Source: Spodoptera frugiperda
Lineage: Eukaryota; Arthropoda; Insecta; Lepidoptera; Noctuidae
Reading direction: 5' to 3'
Assembly: GCF_023101765.2 (NCBI RefSeq)
Contig: NC_064218.1
Coordinates: 1,178,001-1,242,000, forward strand
Length of the DNA stretch: 64,000 nt
A program made the position numbers and the translations under genes. Below, piece after piece: positions 54,803 through 64,000 of the stretch (position 1 is its first letter; every line of letters starts with the position of its first letter). Under the pieces are notes generated by a model. That model ran no database searches. It worked only from the letters and a program-made list of their open reading frames with translations, and had not been told where the DNA came from.

Positions 54803-55447
54803 ATGCTGAGTTGTGCGTTGCGGCATTGTTCGCGGTATATCCATAAAATGGTACCTGAAGTTGTATTCGTTTTGGGTGGCCCTGGCGCCGGCAAGGGGAC
54901 GCAGTGCTCCATGATTTCTAAAGAATATGATTTTGTACATCTTTCTGCTGGAGATTTATTACGTGAGGAGCGACAAAGACCCGGATCTGAATACGGAGAG
55001 ATGATCGAGGAAAAAATTCGCAACGGCCAGATCGTACCAGTAGAGGTTACGTGCTCTCTGATTCACAAGGCCATGCAGAAGTCCGGGAAGCAGCGTTTCC
55101 TTGTTGATGGATTCCCACGCAACAAGGACAACTTGGATGGATGGGAACGTGTCATGTCCGACAAAACCAAGTTACTCTTTGTATTATTCTTTGAATGCTC
55201 CCCGGAAATATGTACGGAGCGGTGTTTGGGTCGCGGCGCGGCCGGCAGTGGGCGATCAGACGACAACCTAGACAGTCTCAAGAAGAGATTCAACACTTAT
55301 TTAAATGATACCTTACCAATCATTAATCACTATGATAAATTGGGGCTGGTGCGCAGGATCAACGCGGAAGTATCTCCCAATGAAGTATTTCAAGATGTAA
55401 AGGCCGCATTCGATAAAGTTGGAATGCAACAGTTAGCTAATAATTAG
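54803..55447 (+). CDS. CMPK1: UMP-CMP kinase (uridylate/cytidylate kinase), intronless
   Basis: Transfers phosphate from ATP to UMP and CMP, feeding pyrimidine nucleotide synthesis in cytosol or nucleus. 214 residues. P-loop GGPGAGKGT at 25-33; NMP-binding segment HLSAGDLLREE (46-56); DGFPRN at 102-107, typical of UMP-CMP kinases; the short LID loop GRGAAGSGRSDDN (143-155) with its Arg and Asp pair marks a short-type kinase rather than a long-LID adenylate kinase. The first ATG gives a 15-residue basic, aromatic lead before M16 (ATG at 54,848), where many family members start, so both starts are plausible. There are no introns in the whole frame. Retroposition in the past is possible, but the frame and motifs are intact. 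Independent of, and downstream from, the snoRNA host. Confidence 0.95.
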   Translation: MLSCALRHCSRYIHKMVPEVVFVLGGPGAGKGTQCSMISKEYDFVHLSAGDLLREERQRPGSEYGEMIEEKIRNGQIVPVEVTCSLIHKAMQKSGKQRFLVDGFPRNKDNLDGWERVMSDKTKLLFVLFFECSPEICTERCLGRGAAGSGRSDDNLDSLKKRFNTYLNDTLPIINHYDKLGLVRRINAEVSPNEVFQDVKAAFDKVGMQQLANN

Positions 55448-58119
55448 TGAATTTATCATAATAAGTAGGTCAATCGGGAACTGTTCATTGCAAAACATTG
55501 TCTAGGGTAAGGTAATATTGGATGTTATTTAGATAAATCCGTGAGCTTTAAAAGCTAAGCAAAGCTTGGGAGATCTGTAGCACATACAATTATTGTATTG
55601 CAAGCCTCTACATAGAGACAGTATCATCTAGCTGGTAGGTATCATTGTCATCTGCAACATTTGTATAGTGCACCTCGTTGAGATTACTTTAGTACCATAA
55701 ATTTGACCTTCTCAATCTTAAAATAATTTGTATTATTATCAAAGTTTTTGCTGAATGTGTTAAATCATGATTATACAAAAACTTGCTTAAAATATAGATT
55801 AAATTGCCAACTCATCATTATAGGCGTAACAAATTGATCATTGATAACAAATTTATATATTGTATTATATTATTTTTTATAAATATTTTGATCCATTGGG
55901 TGTGGTTCACTTTGTAAATGAAATATAGTTGTATTATTGATTCTTTTTCCTTCGTTTCAATTCTCTTTTACCTATTGGCTTGTAAGTGGTGGATAAACAA
56001 TAATTTTATCAAAAGTAACTCATTACCAATGCTTATCAAGCAAAGGTCGTCACTGATATAACTAGTTGCATTAAACTGAAGTAAATAGAGTTTAATAAGG
56101 AGCATATTTGGAGGAAATTTAAACCACCACAGTGAATATCACCCTGATAGATAGTTATGATAATGTGGCTTTGTATTCTAGCCTAGTTCTAATGCATTGG
56201 AAATTGACCATGTAGTACAAATATTTTAAACTTAAATATCAAAGCTTATTATGCAATATTAGATAAAATAGTAGTGTTAGTAGTATAATATGTATCCAGG
56301 TATATATAAAAATCAATGCGACTTCGTTGTAATTTAATAACTCGAGGAAAGGGCTCACTTATCTAAACCAAATGTTTAGGCTTTATTCTGGCTATTTAGT
56401 AGATGGTTTATGTGAAGTTTGCACAAAATCGGTAGAGTGGTTATTAATTTATCACTTTTTTTGTAGCCTATGAATTCAATCAATGGTGGATCATTTGTAA
56501 ATGGAGAATTTGCTCTTAATTTAAGTTGCTGTCATCTATAACATGAATGCTTTGATATTCATTTTGGTATTTTCAATAAACAATGCAAAACTGAGGAATG
56601 GTGGAGTTGATTGCAATTCCTACTGGTGAAATAAATGCTTGTTAGAATCCATTGGAACTGGCTAGTATGCCTCTGCATTACTTGAATCTGAAAGTTGCTT
56701 CTTTGATTATAAAATTCCTATATATTGACCACCAAAATTGTGTTATGGCACCGGATGAATATGCAATTAATTGCTTATCCAAATGTTTTGGATTAAGCTT
56801 TAAAATAGCTGGCAAATAATAATATATTTTTGATTTGAATAATTGAATTTGATATTCTAATATTTTTTTCCTCAATACGGCGCATATGGGGCCACTGGTT
56901 ATTAATCACTAGCTAATACCCGCTCTGCTTGGCTGCTTTTGGTCATAGCGTGATGTTTTATTTTATATTTTATAGCCGTCCTCGATAAATGCACTATACA
57001 ATAAAAAAACGAATTATTCAAATCGGACCAGTGGTTCCGGAGATTAGCGCGTTCAAACAAATCAGCTTTATAATATTAGTATAGATATGTTATCTATTTA
57101 TTATAAATGCAATATTGCACTTTGATAGTTTAAAGTATATAGCATGTATCAAATGCATGTTTATAGTTGTTTATATTGCCATCTTACAATGTAATGAAGT
57201 GTTCATAATCTCGTCTTAGCTGTACCTGTCTTCAAATGTATGTGCATTGTGCAACATTCCTCAACTGCATACTTGTAGCTAGCCCAATGTGAAACTATAG
57301 TGTATAATGTTGAAATCGAATGTAAAGTAGTTAATGTGGATGTGAATATAATATTTATTGAAGATATTTGTTTTATTATTTTCTCATCTATGAGATTACC
57401 TCACTATAAACATTAAAGCAGTATCTAAGTACTCGTACCTAAAGTTACGTATGAACCTGGAAACACAATGGACTTTATTGCCATGAAATAAAGTCCATAT
57501 TTCATTCACATTAAACTGTGACATGTATAAGTTACAATACACATGTAGTTTATTATGTATAATGTATGTTAATAACAGTAAGTATGTACCGACATCGTGT
57601 AAATGTAGTTACAGGGAACTTAAAAGGTAAGTGCTGGTAAATAAGTACAGTGGAGGACAGATTCGCCTGATCATTTTAAAATTATATTGCTTGAACCCAA
57701 AAATACATTAAGCCATATCCCATAAATGTCTCATCTAATAGAAGAGCGAACATGTCGCAGATTAGTAACGCAACACGAATCTACCTAATTCCTTAGTCAG
57801 TAGTGCGTTTAATGTTATTCGGCTACCTGCTTGCTAGGGCTCTCTATATTAGGGCCTATTCTATTCCTACTACATTATATTTGCGCTGACGATATTCAGA
57901 TTTACTTGTTAAAGGACAGGTAAGAGTACGTAATTTCAGCGAATTCTAATGAATACCTCGGCAGGATAGTTGATTGATCAAGTAGCAGTTGGTTAATCTT
58001 AAATCTATCTCAACTTAATTCATGCTATAAGAAAGCCGCAACTACCCAAGACTCCGTCTAGCAATGCTAACGTTCTACTAAGACCTAACTTAGGCCTTAG
58101 GTAAGCTGATTTAACCCCT
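55448..58119. other. Kinase 3' region and non-coding stretch
   Basis: The first canonical AATAAA after the kinase stop is at 56,575-56,580, so the mRNA may have a UTR of about 1.1 kb; ATTAAA variants occur earlier (55,799 and 56,071). A family H tail lies at about 56,905-57,085 (CAAATCGGACCAGTGGTTCC). A perfect 12-bp-arm hairpin lies at 57,468-57,498 (ATGGACTTTATT / AATAAAGTCCAT). No further gene is seen. Confidence 0.5.
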
Positions 58120-58435
58120 TTTTTAAGTGGGGAAAGTCATCTAATGACTTCTCCCGCCCTGGGCGAGGCGAAAGGGGGTGTCAGACTCTTACTGACTATA
58201 AACCACCCCGTTCCCACTCCTGCTTGTCGAACCGGAGCCCCGGTAAACCCGCTAGGTAGACCGCAGCTGATGCCTGATCCGGGCATCAGCGCTACTGTAT
58301 CTCATCTGTGGTGGTCTGATGGCTCCTTGAGAGGACGCTGTGGCACCTCTCTAGACACTTCTCAAAGAAGGGACTTGCCGCTGCAATGATAGCGAACCCA
58401 GCCCACGGTTGCGGCAGTCGTTGCTGCCATTCCGC
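58120..58435 (-). repeat. Family B repeat joined to a LINE-like fragment
   Basis: CTTCTCCCGCCCTGGGCGAG, CTTACTGACTATAAACCACC, GGAGCCCCGGTAAACCCGC and GGGCATCAGCGCTACTG are family B. After that, GGACGCTGTGGCACCTCTCT and TTGCGGCAGTCGTTGCTGCC match the LINE C-terminal fragment at 27,640-27,745. This suggests that family B may be attached to, or derived from, that LINE's 3' end. Confidence 0.65.
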
Positions 58436-58439
58436 CATG

Positions 58440-59190
58440 ATGATTTAGCCCCTTAGGCCTTTTACGTTGCTTTCACCCGTGCGTGTTGCAGGGGACCAAC
58501 TGAAAATTTGAAAACAAACAATACTTTTGATGCATCGTGTCTGGTGCCCGCACCGCGCGCGCCTGCATTAGTTATATAGATCCAAGGTAAGTAATCACTT
58601 TAGGTTCAAATTATTTGATTAAAACGTTTCGACGGTGAAAAAGTAAAACGGAATAGATGAAGCAAATTATACGTGGATTAAATATTATGTACATAAATGT
58701 ACTGACCCCAGACGGTAGGAAATAAAACAACCGTTATATGATGCATAACGACCAGACGTGAACTCATTTAGCCATAATTTAACAAATTCATCGTTTTAGG
58801 CACTTGTCTCACCGGCAACGATTAACTAGTAACGAGTAAAGCTAGGCAACGAGTAACGAGTAAAGCTAGAACTAGAAACGAGTTAGCGAGATGCGGGGAA
58901 CAAGTGCGTAGTTCCGATATTTAAGATTTATTTCCGATGTTTAGCTAGTGAAGCGAGTGCTCGCCGGCAGTGTGAACAGTCAGCGATCAACTGTTTGTAT
59001 ATGCATCTCTTTTGATCACACGGAAAGTATATCTATTGTACGTTTCTTAAGCGAGAAAATAGCCGATAGTTAGTTAGTTAGTCGTTTTCTCGCCGTTGGT
59101 GGGACAACTGCCTTACGGATGTTGATGGAAATGTTTAGTTAAGACAACAGAACTGTGTAGGTACCAAGTTATGGAGTTCCAAACCCTACT
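58440..59190. other. Non-coding stretch with short tandem-like motif
   Basis: AACGAGTAAAGCTAG is repeated with variations at about 58,830-58,890. Nothing else is recognised. Confidence 0.45.
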
Positions 59191-59199
59191 ACACTACTT

Positions 59200-59857
59200 C
59201 TATAATTATAATGCTGAATATTTTGACATGGTGCTACTGAGTGCATCGGTATGTGGTATTAAGAAACTAGGTAGTTGCCATTTGTGAGACATATGCCAAG
59301 CGGCCTGGTTTAAAATATAATCCTCTCAAAAGTGAGGTCATGGTCTTTGAGGCCAGAGGAAATAGTACAGGTAACGTGTTTCCTAACATCATGCTTTATG
59401 GTACAGCCTTGCGTAGGGTGTCAAAATTCAAATATCTAGGACACATGCTTACCTCTGACCTCAAGGACAATGAGGACATCGAGAGGGAACGGAGGGCGCT
59501 AGCAGTGCGGGCGAACATGGTGGCCCGCAGGTTTTGTTTAGATCTTACTGTACATCATTCTACACGTGCAGCCTGTGGGCTGACTATACCCAAAAATCGT
59601 TCAGTGCTCTTAGAGTTCAATTTAATAATGCGTTCAGGGTGCTGATGGGGCTGCGGCGATTCTGTAGTGCGTCAGGGATGTTTGCTGAACATCGCGTCGA
59701 CTGCTTTTACACTACGATGCGTAAGAGATGTGCCTCCCTGGTGCGTAGAGTGCGTGGCAGCACCAACAGCATCCTTAGCATGATCGCTAGTCGTCTGGAT
59801 TGCAGTTACATCAGTCACTGCAGCGCCATTTGTCATGGGGTGGCGCAGCGGTGATTG
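59200..59857 (+). pseudogene. LINE reverse-transcriptase relic with frameshift
   Basis: The catalytic YADD box is degraded (AEYFDMVLLSAS at about 59,212-59,250). A stop then interrupts before CETYAKRPGL, and the frame continues as KYLGHMLTSDLKDNEDIERE and RRALAVRANMVARRF. At about 59,540 the frame shifts and goes on with SFYTCSLWADYTQ, NNAFRVLMGLRRFCSASGMF and SLVRRVRGSTNS to a stop at 59,852-59,854. These phrases are typical of non-LTR reverse-transcriptase C-terminal regions common in moths. N-terminal endonuclease and most of the polymerase are absent. It is inactive. Confidence 0.8.
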
Positions 59858-60170
59858 TTGTATTTACTTTATTTTTTCTCTGTATATTACTAACACTAGT
59901 CTATAAGAACATTGTTACTAACTAAATGGACACCATGGTCTGCAATAAATAAAATGATGATAGGATATAGGTTATGAGTGAAATGAAAGTTTTTATAAAG
60001 AACTCCAATCGAACTTGGCCTTGCCTTGTCTCACTGTCTCAGAGTATATGAATTATTCCATAGAAACGTTTAATAATATATGCATTCAATATGCTAATGT
60101 CGTGCGTATGAATTGTTTTGTAAATAGCTACATTCTTATGTAAATCAGTCATTGGTTTATGGAATATTCT

Positions 60171-60432
60171 GAGACTGCCTCGCTGGGTTCGATTTCTGGG
60201 TCGGGCAAAAGTATTACCTACTTGGCTTTTTTCGAAAAGTTCTCAGTAGTAGCACGGAGACTGGAATTGTGAGCGGTGTATGGCAATAGGCTCACCCCTT
60301 GTTACATAGGACTTATAACACAAATGGTGGAAAGTGGGTGTACATTATACCACTGCACAAGTGCACATTACGTAATGTGTAATGTACAGATGCACTTCTG
60401 CCTACTCCCCTTCGGAGATTAAACGCGTGACG
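60171..60432 (+). repeat. Family A SINE, head partly deleted
   Basis: GAGACTGCCTCGCTGGGTTC joins the head start directly to the B box, skipping the A-box segment. Body and tail follow (TTCTCAGTAGTAGCACGGAG, TGTATGGCAATAGGCTCACC, CTTCTGCCTACTCCCCTTCG). Confidence 0.8.
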
Positions 60433-60434
60433 TT

Positions 60435-61490
60435 GTTGTTGTTTGTTAGTAGTAGTGGAAGTAAATGTATGTTCCTGTTTAACTTCAATTGTTGATGTGT
60501 TATTAACCTTTAGTTTATAACCAGTATTGCTTTACTTATTTTTTAAATCGTTTGTCTGTTCGTTCTTCTCCATAGGAATCTACACTTTGGTACGAGTAAA
60601 TAACTTCACCAGAGTGGTGACCGACAGACAGTATTTTTTTAAATATTATAATATTTACTTGGACGTTCAAAAGTGCCTTCCCGGTCTATTTGAAATAAAT
60701 AATTTTGACTTTGACTCTATTTAAAATTGAGCTTCAATGTCTTTAATTGACTGTATTTAAAAAGATCAGCGTTCAGAAGGGAATATAAAAAAATCAAAAA
60801 TATGAACTTAGTTCTTTATTTTGTATAAAATGTTGCATGTTGTTATGACTATTGCAGTAGTAACATCTTAAACCTAATTTAATTGATTACATTTAAATAA
60901 AGCGGCAGTATAAATTGTAAATAGAAGCATTCGAATGAAAAGAACTTATTTTCACTTAAAACATTTATTTAAAAGTAAATAAATAAAAAATATAAATAAA
61001 AGAATACAACTTTATAAAATTACTTAAAATAAAAATAAAGAGAATATAAAACTGAATACAATAAATATATAATCATGAAAAATCACATTGATAAAGGTAA
61101 AATAAAGTTTTAAGAATTGATTAATATAAAGAATTAGAAAATATATCTTGTAGCCATCATCCATTTGGGTTTCTAAGTAGCTTTACATATTTTTGCAATA
61201 CATCGATCGCAAAAAATACTTTTTTTAAAAATACCCTCATAAAAGCCAATGCTTGGCACGCCAGTTTTACTGGCACCTATACTTTGCCAACCACTGGCAT
61301 TTATGGCATATAAAATTAAGGGATACTAACTAATTTCGGTCCCTTACAACTAGAAAAATATGTTGTGCATATAAAACACAAAGAGATACCTAAATAATAC
61401 AAGGAATAGTGCTGACTCATGACTATGTAAAACTTTTGCGAGTAATGTAATTTATAAAACATGTTTCAAAAATTTCGAGGTTAAGGTAAC
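60435..61490. other. AT-rich non-coding stretch
   Basis: Very A- and T-rich, with many AATAAA-like words on both strands. It could include the 3' UTR of a minus-strand gene beyond the right edge, but no exon supports this. Confidence 0.4.
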
Positions 61491-61495
61491 TCCGT

Positions 61496-61605
61496 TCCCT
61501 AATTCTCGTGTCGGGCAAAGCATTATTGGGCTTTTCAAGAAGTTTGGAATTGTGCCCGGTATATGGCAATAGGCTTACCGCCTATTACATGAGTCACACA
61601 TGAAC
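61496..61605 (+). repeat. Family A SINE fragment
   Basis: GTGTCGGGCAAAGCATTATT, GGAATTGTGCCCGGTATATG, GCAATAGGCTTACCGCC; middle part only. Confidence 0.7.
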
Positions 61606-61681
61606 TTTAGTCCTGTTTAGTAGATACCGAATGAAGAAAAAGTAAACCTTTAAGTTATCTATTTTGAAACTCTTTTTGAAG

Positions 61682-61829
61682 GCTTAGTACGAGTTTGTTT
61701 TACGTTTAACGTGATCGACACGTTCATGACGTTCGGCGCTCTAATTGGTTACCACAAATGAACCAACCAATTAGATGGCTAAACGTGGTAAGGTTTGATT
61801 TTGTTAAACGTAAAAGAAACTCATACTGG
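61682..61829. repeat. Family D foldback element, complete
   Basis: Left GCTTAGTACGAGTTTG and right AAACTCATACTGGCC are imperfect complements. Central arms CTCTAATTGGTT and AACCAATTAGATGG pair. Confidence 0.8.
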
Positions 61830-62841
61830 CCGATCTATCAATAGTTTGTAGCAAAAGTTTACAATAATCATGAGTAATATATTTCACCATTGACAGGCAT
61901 ACAACCAATATTGTAGAATCCATTGTAAAATTAAAATATTAACATTTTCCTTCCAGATACAATAAGTACTAGTAAATCAGTCAGTTTTGTCTTTTTTAAT
62001 ACCAAAAAATAGTTGCCAATTTTGTTTTACGAATATAAAGCTTTCGTTTCTATCTAGCGTGCTAATCTTATATACAGCTTTGTTATATACACATTAATTT
62101 AATATAATACCGTATTCACTAAAGCATATACATATTCACACTTACATTAAATTTTTAATATCGTCCCTGAAACTGTAAGACCTCTTATGTGTAAAATTAA
62201 ACTTAAGTCTTTGACTGCCAATAGAAAACTGTTGAAGACAAATCCTCCACTAACGTCGGTCACCGGTGACCACCACGGCGTTCAATGTGTTAAGAGCGGT
62301 CTAGTTGCTGTTTAAATGCTGAGAAATATCTCGTTACGGACCCTAAAGGGGTAGGTGCATCTGAGTGAACACCAATTTAGACCAGCTTGGCGGATACTTG
62401 GCTTCCGTCGAGGCTATCTGACACCCAGAGAGTGGTCTAGTTCATAGCTCGAACTTGCTCGTCAGTGAGGCAAATATACATGTTGTTCCACCCTACAAGT
62501 GCGCAAGTGAGACATACTCATTAAATAGCAATATGGAGATATGCTCCGAGACGGGTAAATATGATATATTGATAGTCAAATGACTGCGGAAATAATAATT
62601 GCTCTTTCGAAGATTGGACTTTATGAATAAACTACTGCTGCACCCAAAGTTGCGCTAAAATGAGCAGGATAATACAAGACTGTGTTGGCTTATAACTTGT
62701 TAATTATTTTGTGGTTAATTATTCCACAATTCTGCAACCGTAGCGATAACATTAACAATGAGACAAAACGATATCATGTTTATTTTCGGATGTACGATGC
62801 CATCACGCTAGAGCGGTGGAAAACCCCACGCTGAGGCTACG
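61830..62841. other. Non-coding stretch without recognised features
   Basis: No gene, RNA or recurring repeat recognised. Confidence 0.45.
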
Positions 62842-62973
62842 GTTCCACTGAGTGGAGTGGAGCGGAGCGGAGAAGAGCCGCTCCGCGATTCACCAATGAC
62901 GATTTTCAAGCCATGTGATTGGTGAATCGCGGTATAGCTCTTCTCCGCTCTGCTCCGCTCCGCCTCAATGGAA
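62842..62973. repeat. GC-rich foldback element with GGAGC units
   Basis: Left arm GTTCCACTGAGTGGAGTGG and a run of GGAGC pentamers are mirrored by CTCCGCTCCGCCTCAATGGAAC-like sequence at the right end (to 62,973). The inner arms CGATTCACCAATGACG and GTGATTGGTGAATCG also pair. A non-autonomous foldback transposon is likely; only one copy lies in this window. Confidence 0.75.
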
Positions 62974-64000
62974 CTGCACCCTGAAATTTGTATGGGAAAA
63001 AGAACGCCTCGATCCACCTCAAAGACAACTTTACTAAAAACGTATAATAGGATAGATGACCAATTATATTTTTTTCATTAAATAACTGACGGACTAAATA
63101 GATTTTTAGTTTTCATACCCCGCCATTACACCTAATAAAGTACAAGAAAAATAAATATGTAAAACTAACCTATTCCTTTCAAGGCTTCATTATATGTTTG
63201 TGTTTTTATTAAAGTATACTTTTATAAACAAGAGGTTTTAAAGTCTCAACGACGATAAAAATAAATAGATAAATACTTTCAGTGTTGCTACATTGAATAA
63301 TATGGTACATAATACATCCCATGCGACATATTAAATTAATTATGTTTTAAAGTTTACTCACAAAACTGTTTGACAAGGTAACTCAACTATTTTCAATTAA
63401 AGTTTTATCGCGTTATCTAAGAGTCCCTAGCATGACTTGAAAGTAGTCGAGTTACCTTGAAAAAGAGTTACGGGCGTAAACCTTAAAACATGATTAAGTA
63501 CATAATATGTATATATTAATTTACAGTAGTTTTCACTTATTTATTAAATAATATCGTAATAATTGAGAGACACTAAGTGTAGTGCATTGTTACATCCGTG
63601 TTATAAGCTAGTCTTTCATACAAACAGACAATTACATAATATTAAGTATAAGTTTAGTATTATCAGTGATAATGAAGAATTCTTCCCACTCTATACATAT
63701 GATGTTTTTTTCTACACAAGGTAAGCAGAACGCTCCCGGAAAACGCTACAATAATCTTTTATTTTTATAATTTTAATAGTTTTTGTTTTCGTGTTATACT
63801 TGCAACAACAGCTTTAAGCTCTCAGCACACATATGGGATCGGAAAGGGATCGTCACCGTATCGCCTCGAGCCGTTCAGAATGGTTTGTATTAAACTCCCT
63901 ACTGCAACGCACACTAATCGGAATAATAACGTAATCGCCTCGCCTCGGAACAGGCTCCGAACTTGAATTCCCGCGCTTACGGCTCATCGTCCCCGCGCTT
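62974..64000. other. Non-coding right edge, GC rise at the end
   Basis: Mostly AT-rich without features. The last 130 bp are clearly more GC-rich (TAATCGCCTCGCCTCGGAAC, TACGGCTCATCGTCCCCGCG), which might mark the 5' end of a neighbouring gene cut by the window, but no frame or splice site confirms it. Confidence 0.35.

Noticed and set aside
55063..55296. Minus-strand frame inside the kinase gene
   Set aside because: It lies wholly within the coding strand of a clear kinase and shows no family resemblance.
1..64000. CRISPR arrays, operons, Shine-Dalgarno sites, prokaryotic origins
   Set aside because: The window is insect nuclear DNA with introns and SINEs; no regular spacer-repeat array was seen, and the CAAGAC arrays lack spacers of even length.

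Overview
The window is nuclear DNA from an insect, almost certainly a lepidopteran (moth or butterfly). It is AT-rich, its genes are split by GT-AG introns, and it carries dispersed repeats that I recognise from moth and butterfly genomes: tRNA-derived SINEs, short foldback elements and LINE relics. The one long protein gene gives 844 residues, which as I recall is the usual insect eEF2 length. I cannot name the species.

Layout. Positions 1-41,700 hold no gene I can recognise. They are intergenic or intronic DNA packed with repeats, which I call families A-H. A and S2 are tRNA-derived SINEs; B, C, F and H are common dispersed repeats; D, E and G are foldback or inverted-repeat elements. A 1.77-kb inverted-repeat element lies at 26,321-28,090 and has a LINE fragment inside it. 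Positions 41,786-51,900 are the translation elongation factor 2 gene (14 coding exons, plus strand). Positions 52,010-53,690 hold a short spliced transcript with no reading frame whose introns carry box C/D snoRNAs. Positions 54,803-55,447 are an intronless UMP-CMP kinase gene. From 55,450 to the end are more repeats, a broken LINE reverse-transcriptase relic (about 59,200-59,857) and long AT-rich stretches.

The main result is a ribosome-production cluster. eEF2 introns carry one C/D snoRNA candidate (intron 2), three pairs of duplicated H/ACA snoRNA candidates (introns 4/5, 6/10 and 11/13) and one further H/ACA candidate (intron 12). Just downstream, a separate non-coding host transcript carries four C/D snoRNAs in the order U25-like, U31-like, U31-like, U25-like. 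Their guides match conserved 18S and 28S rRNA segments, and each D box lies 66-74 nt upstream of the 3' splice site, the usual place for intron-processed C/D snoRNAs. Both transcripts begin near pyrimidine tracts of the 5'TOP kind, so translation factor and rRNA-modification guides are probably produced together. The rRNA matches rest on my memory of conserved rRNA sequence and were not searched.
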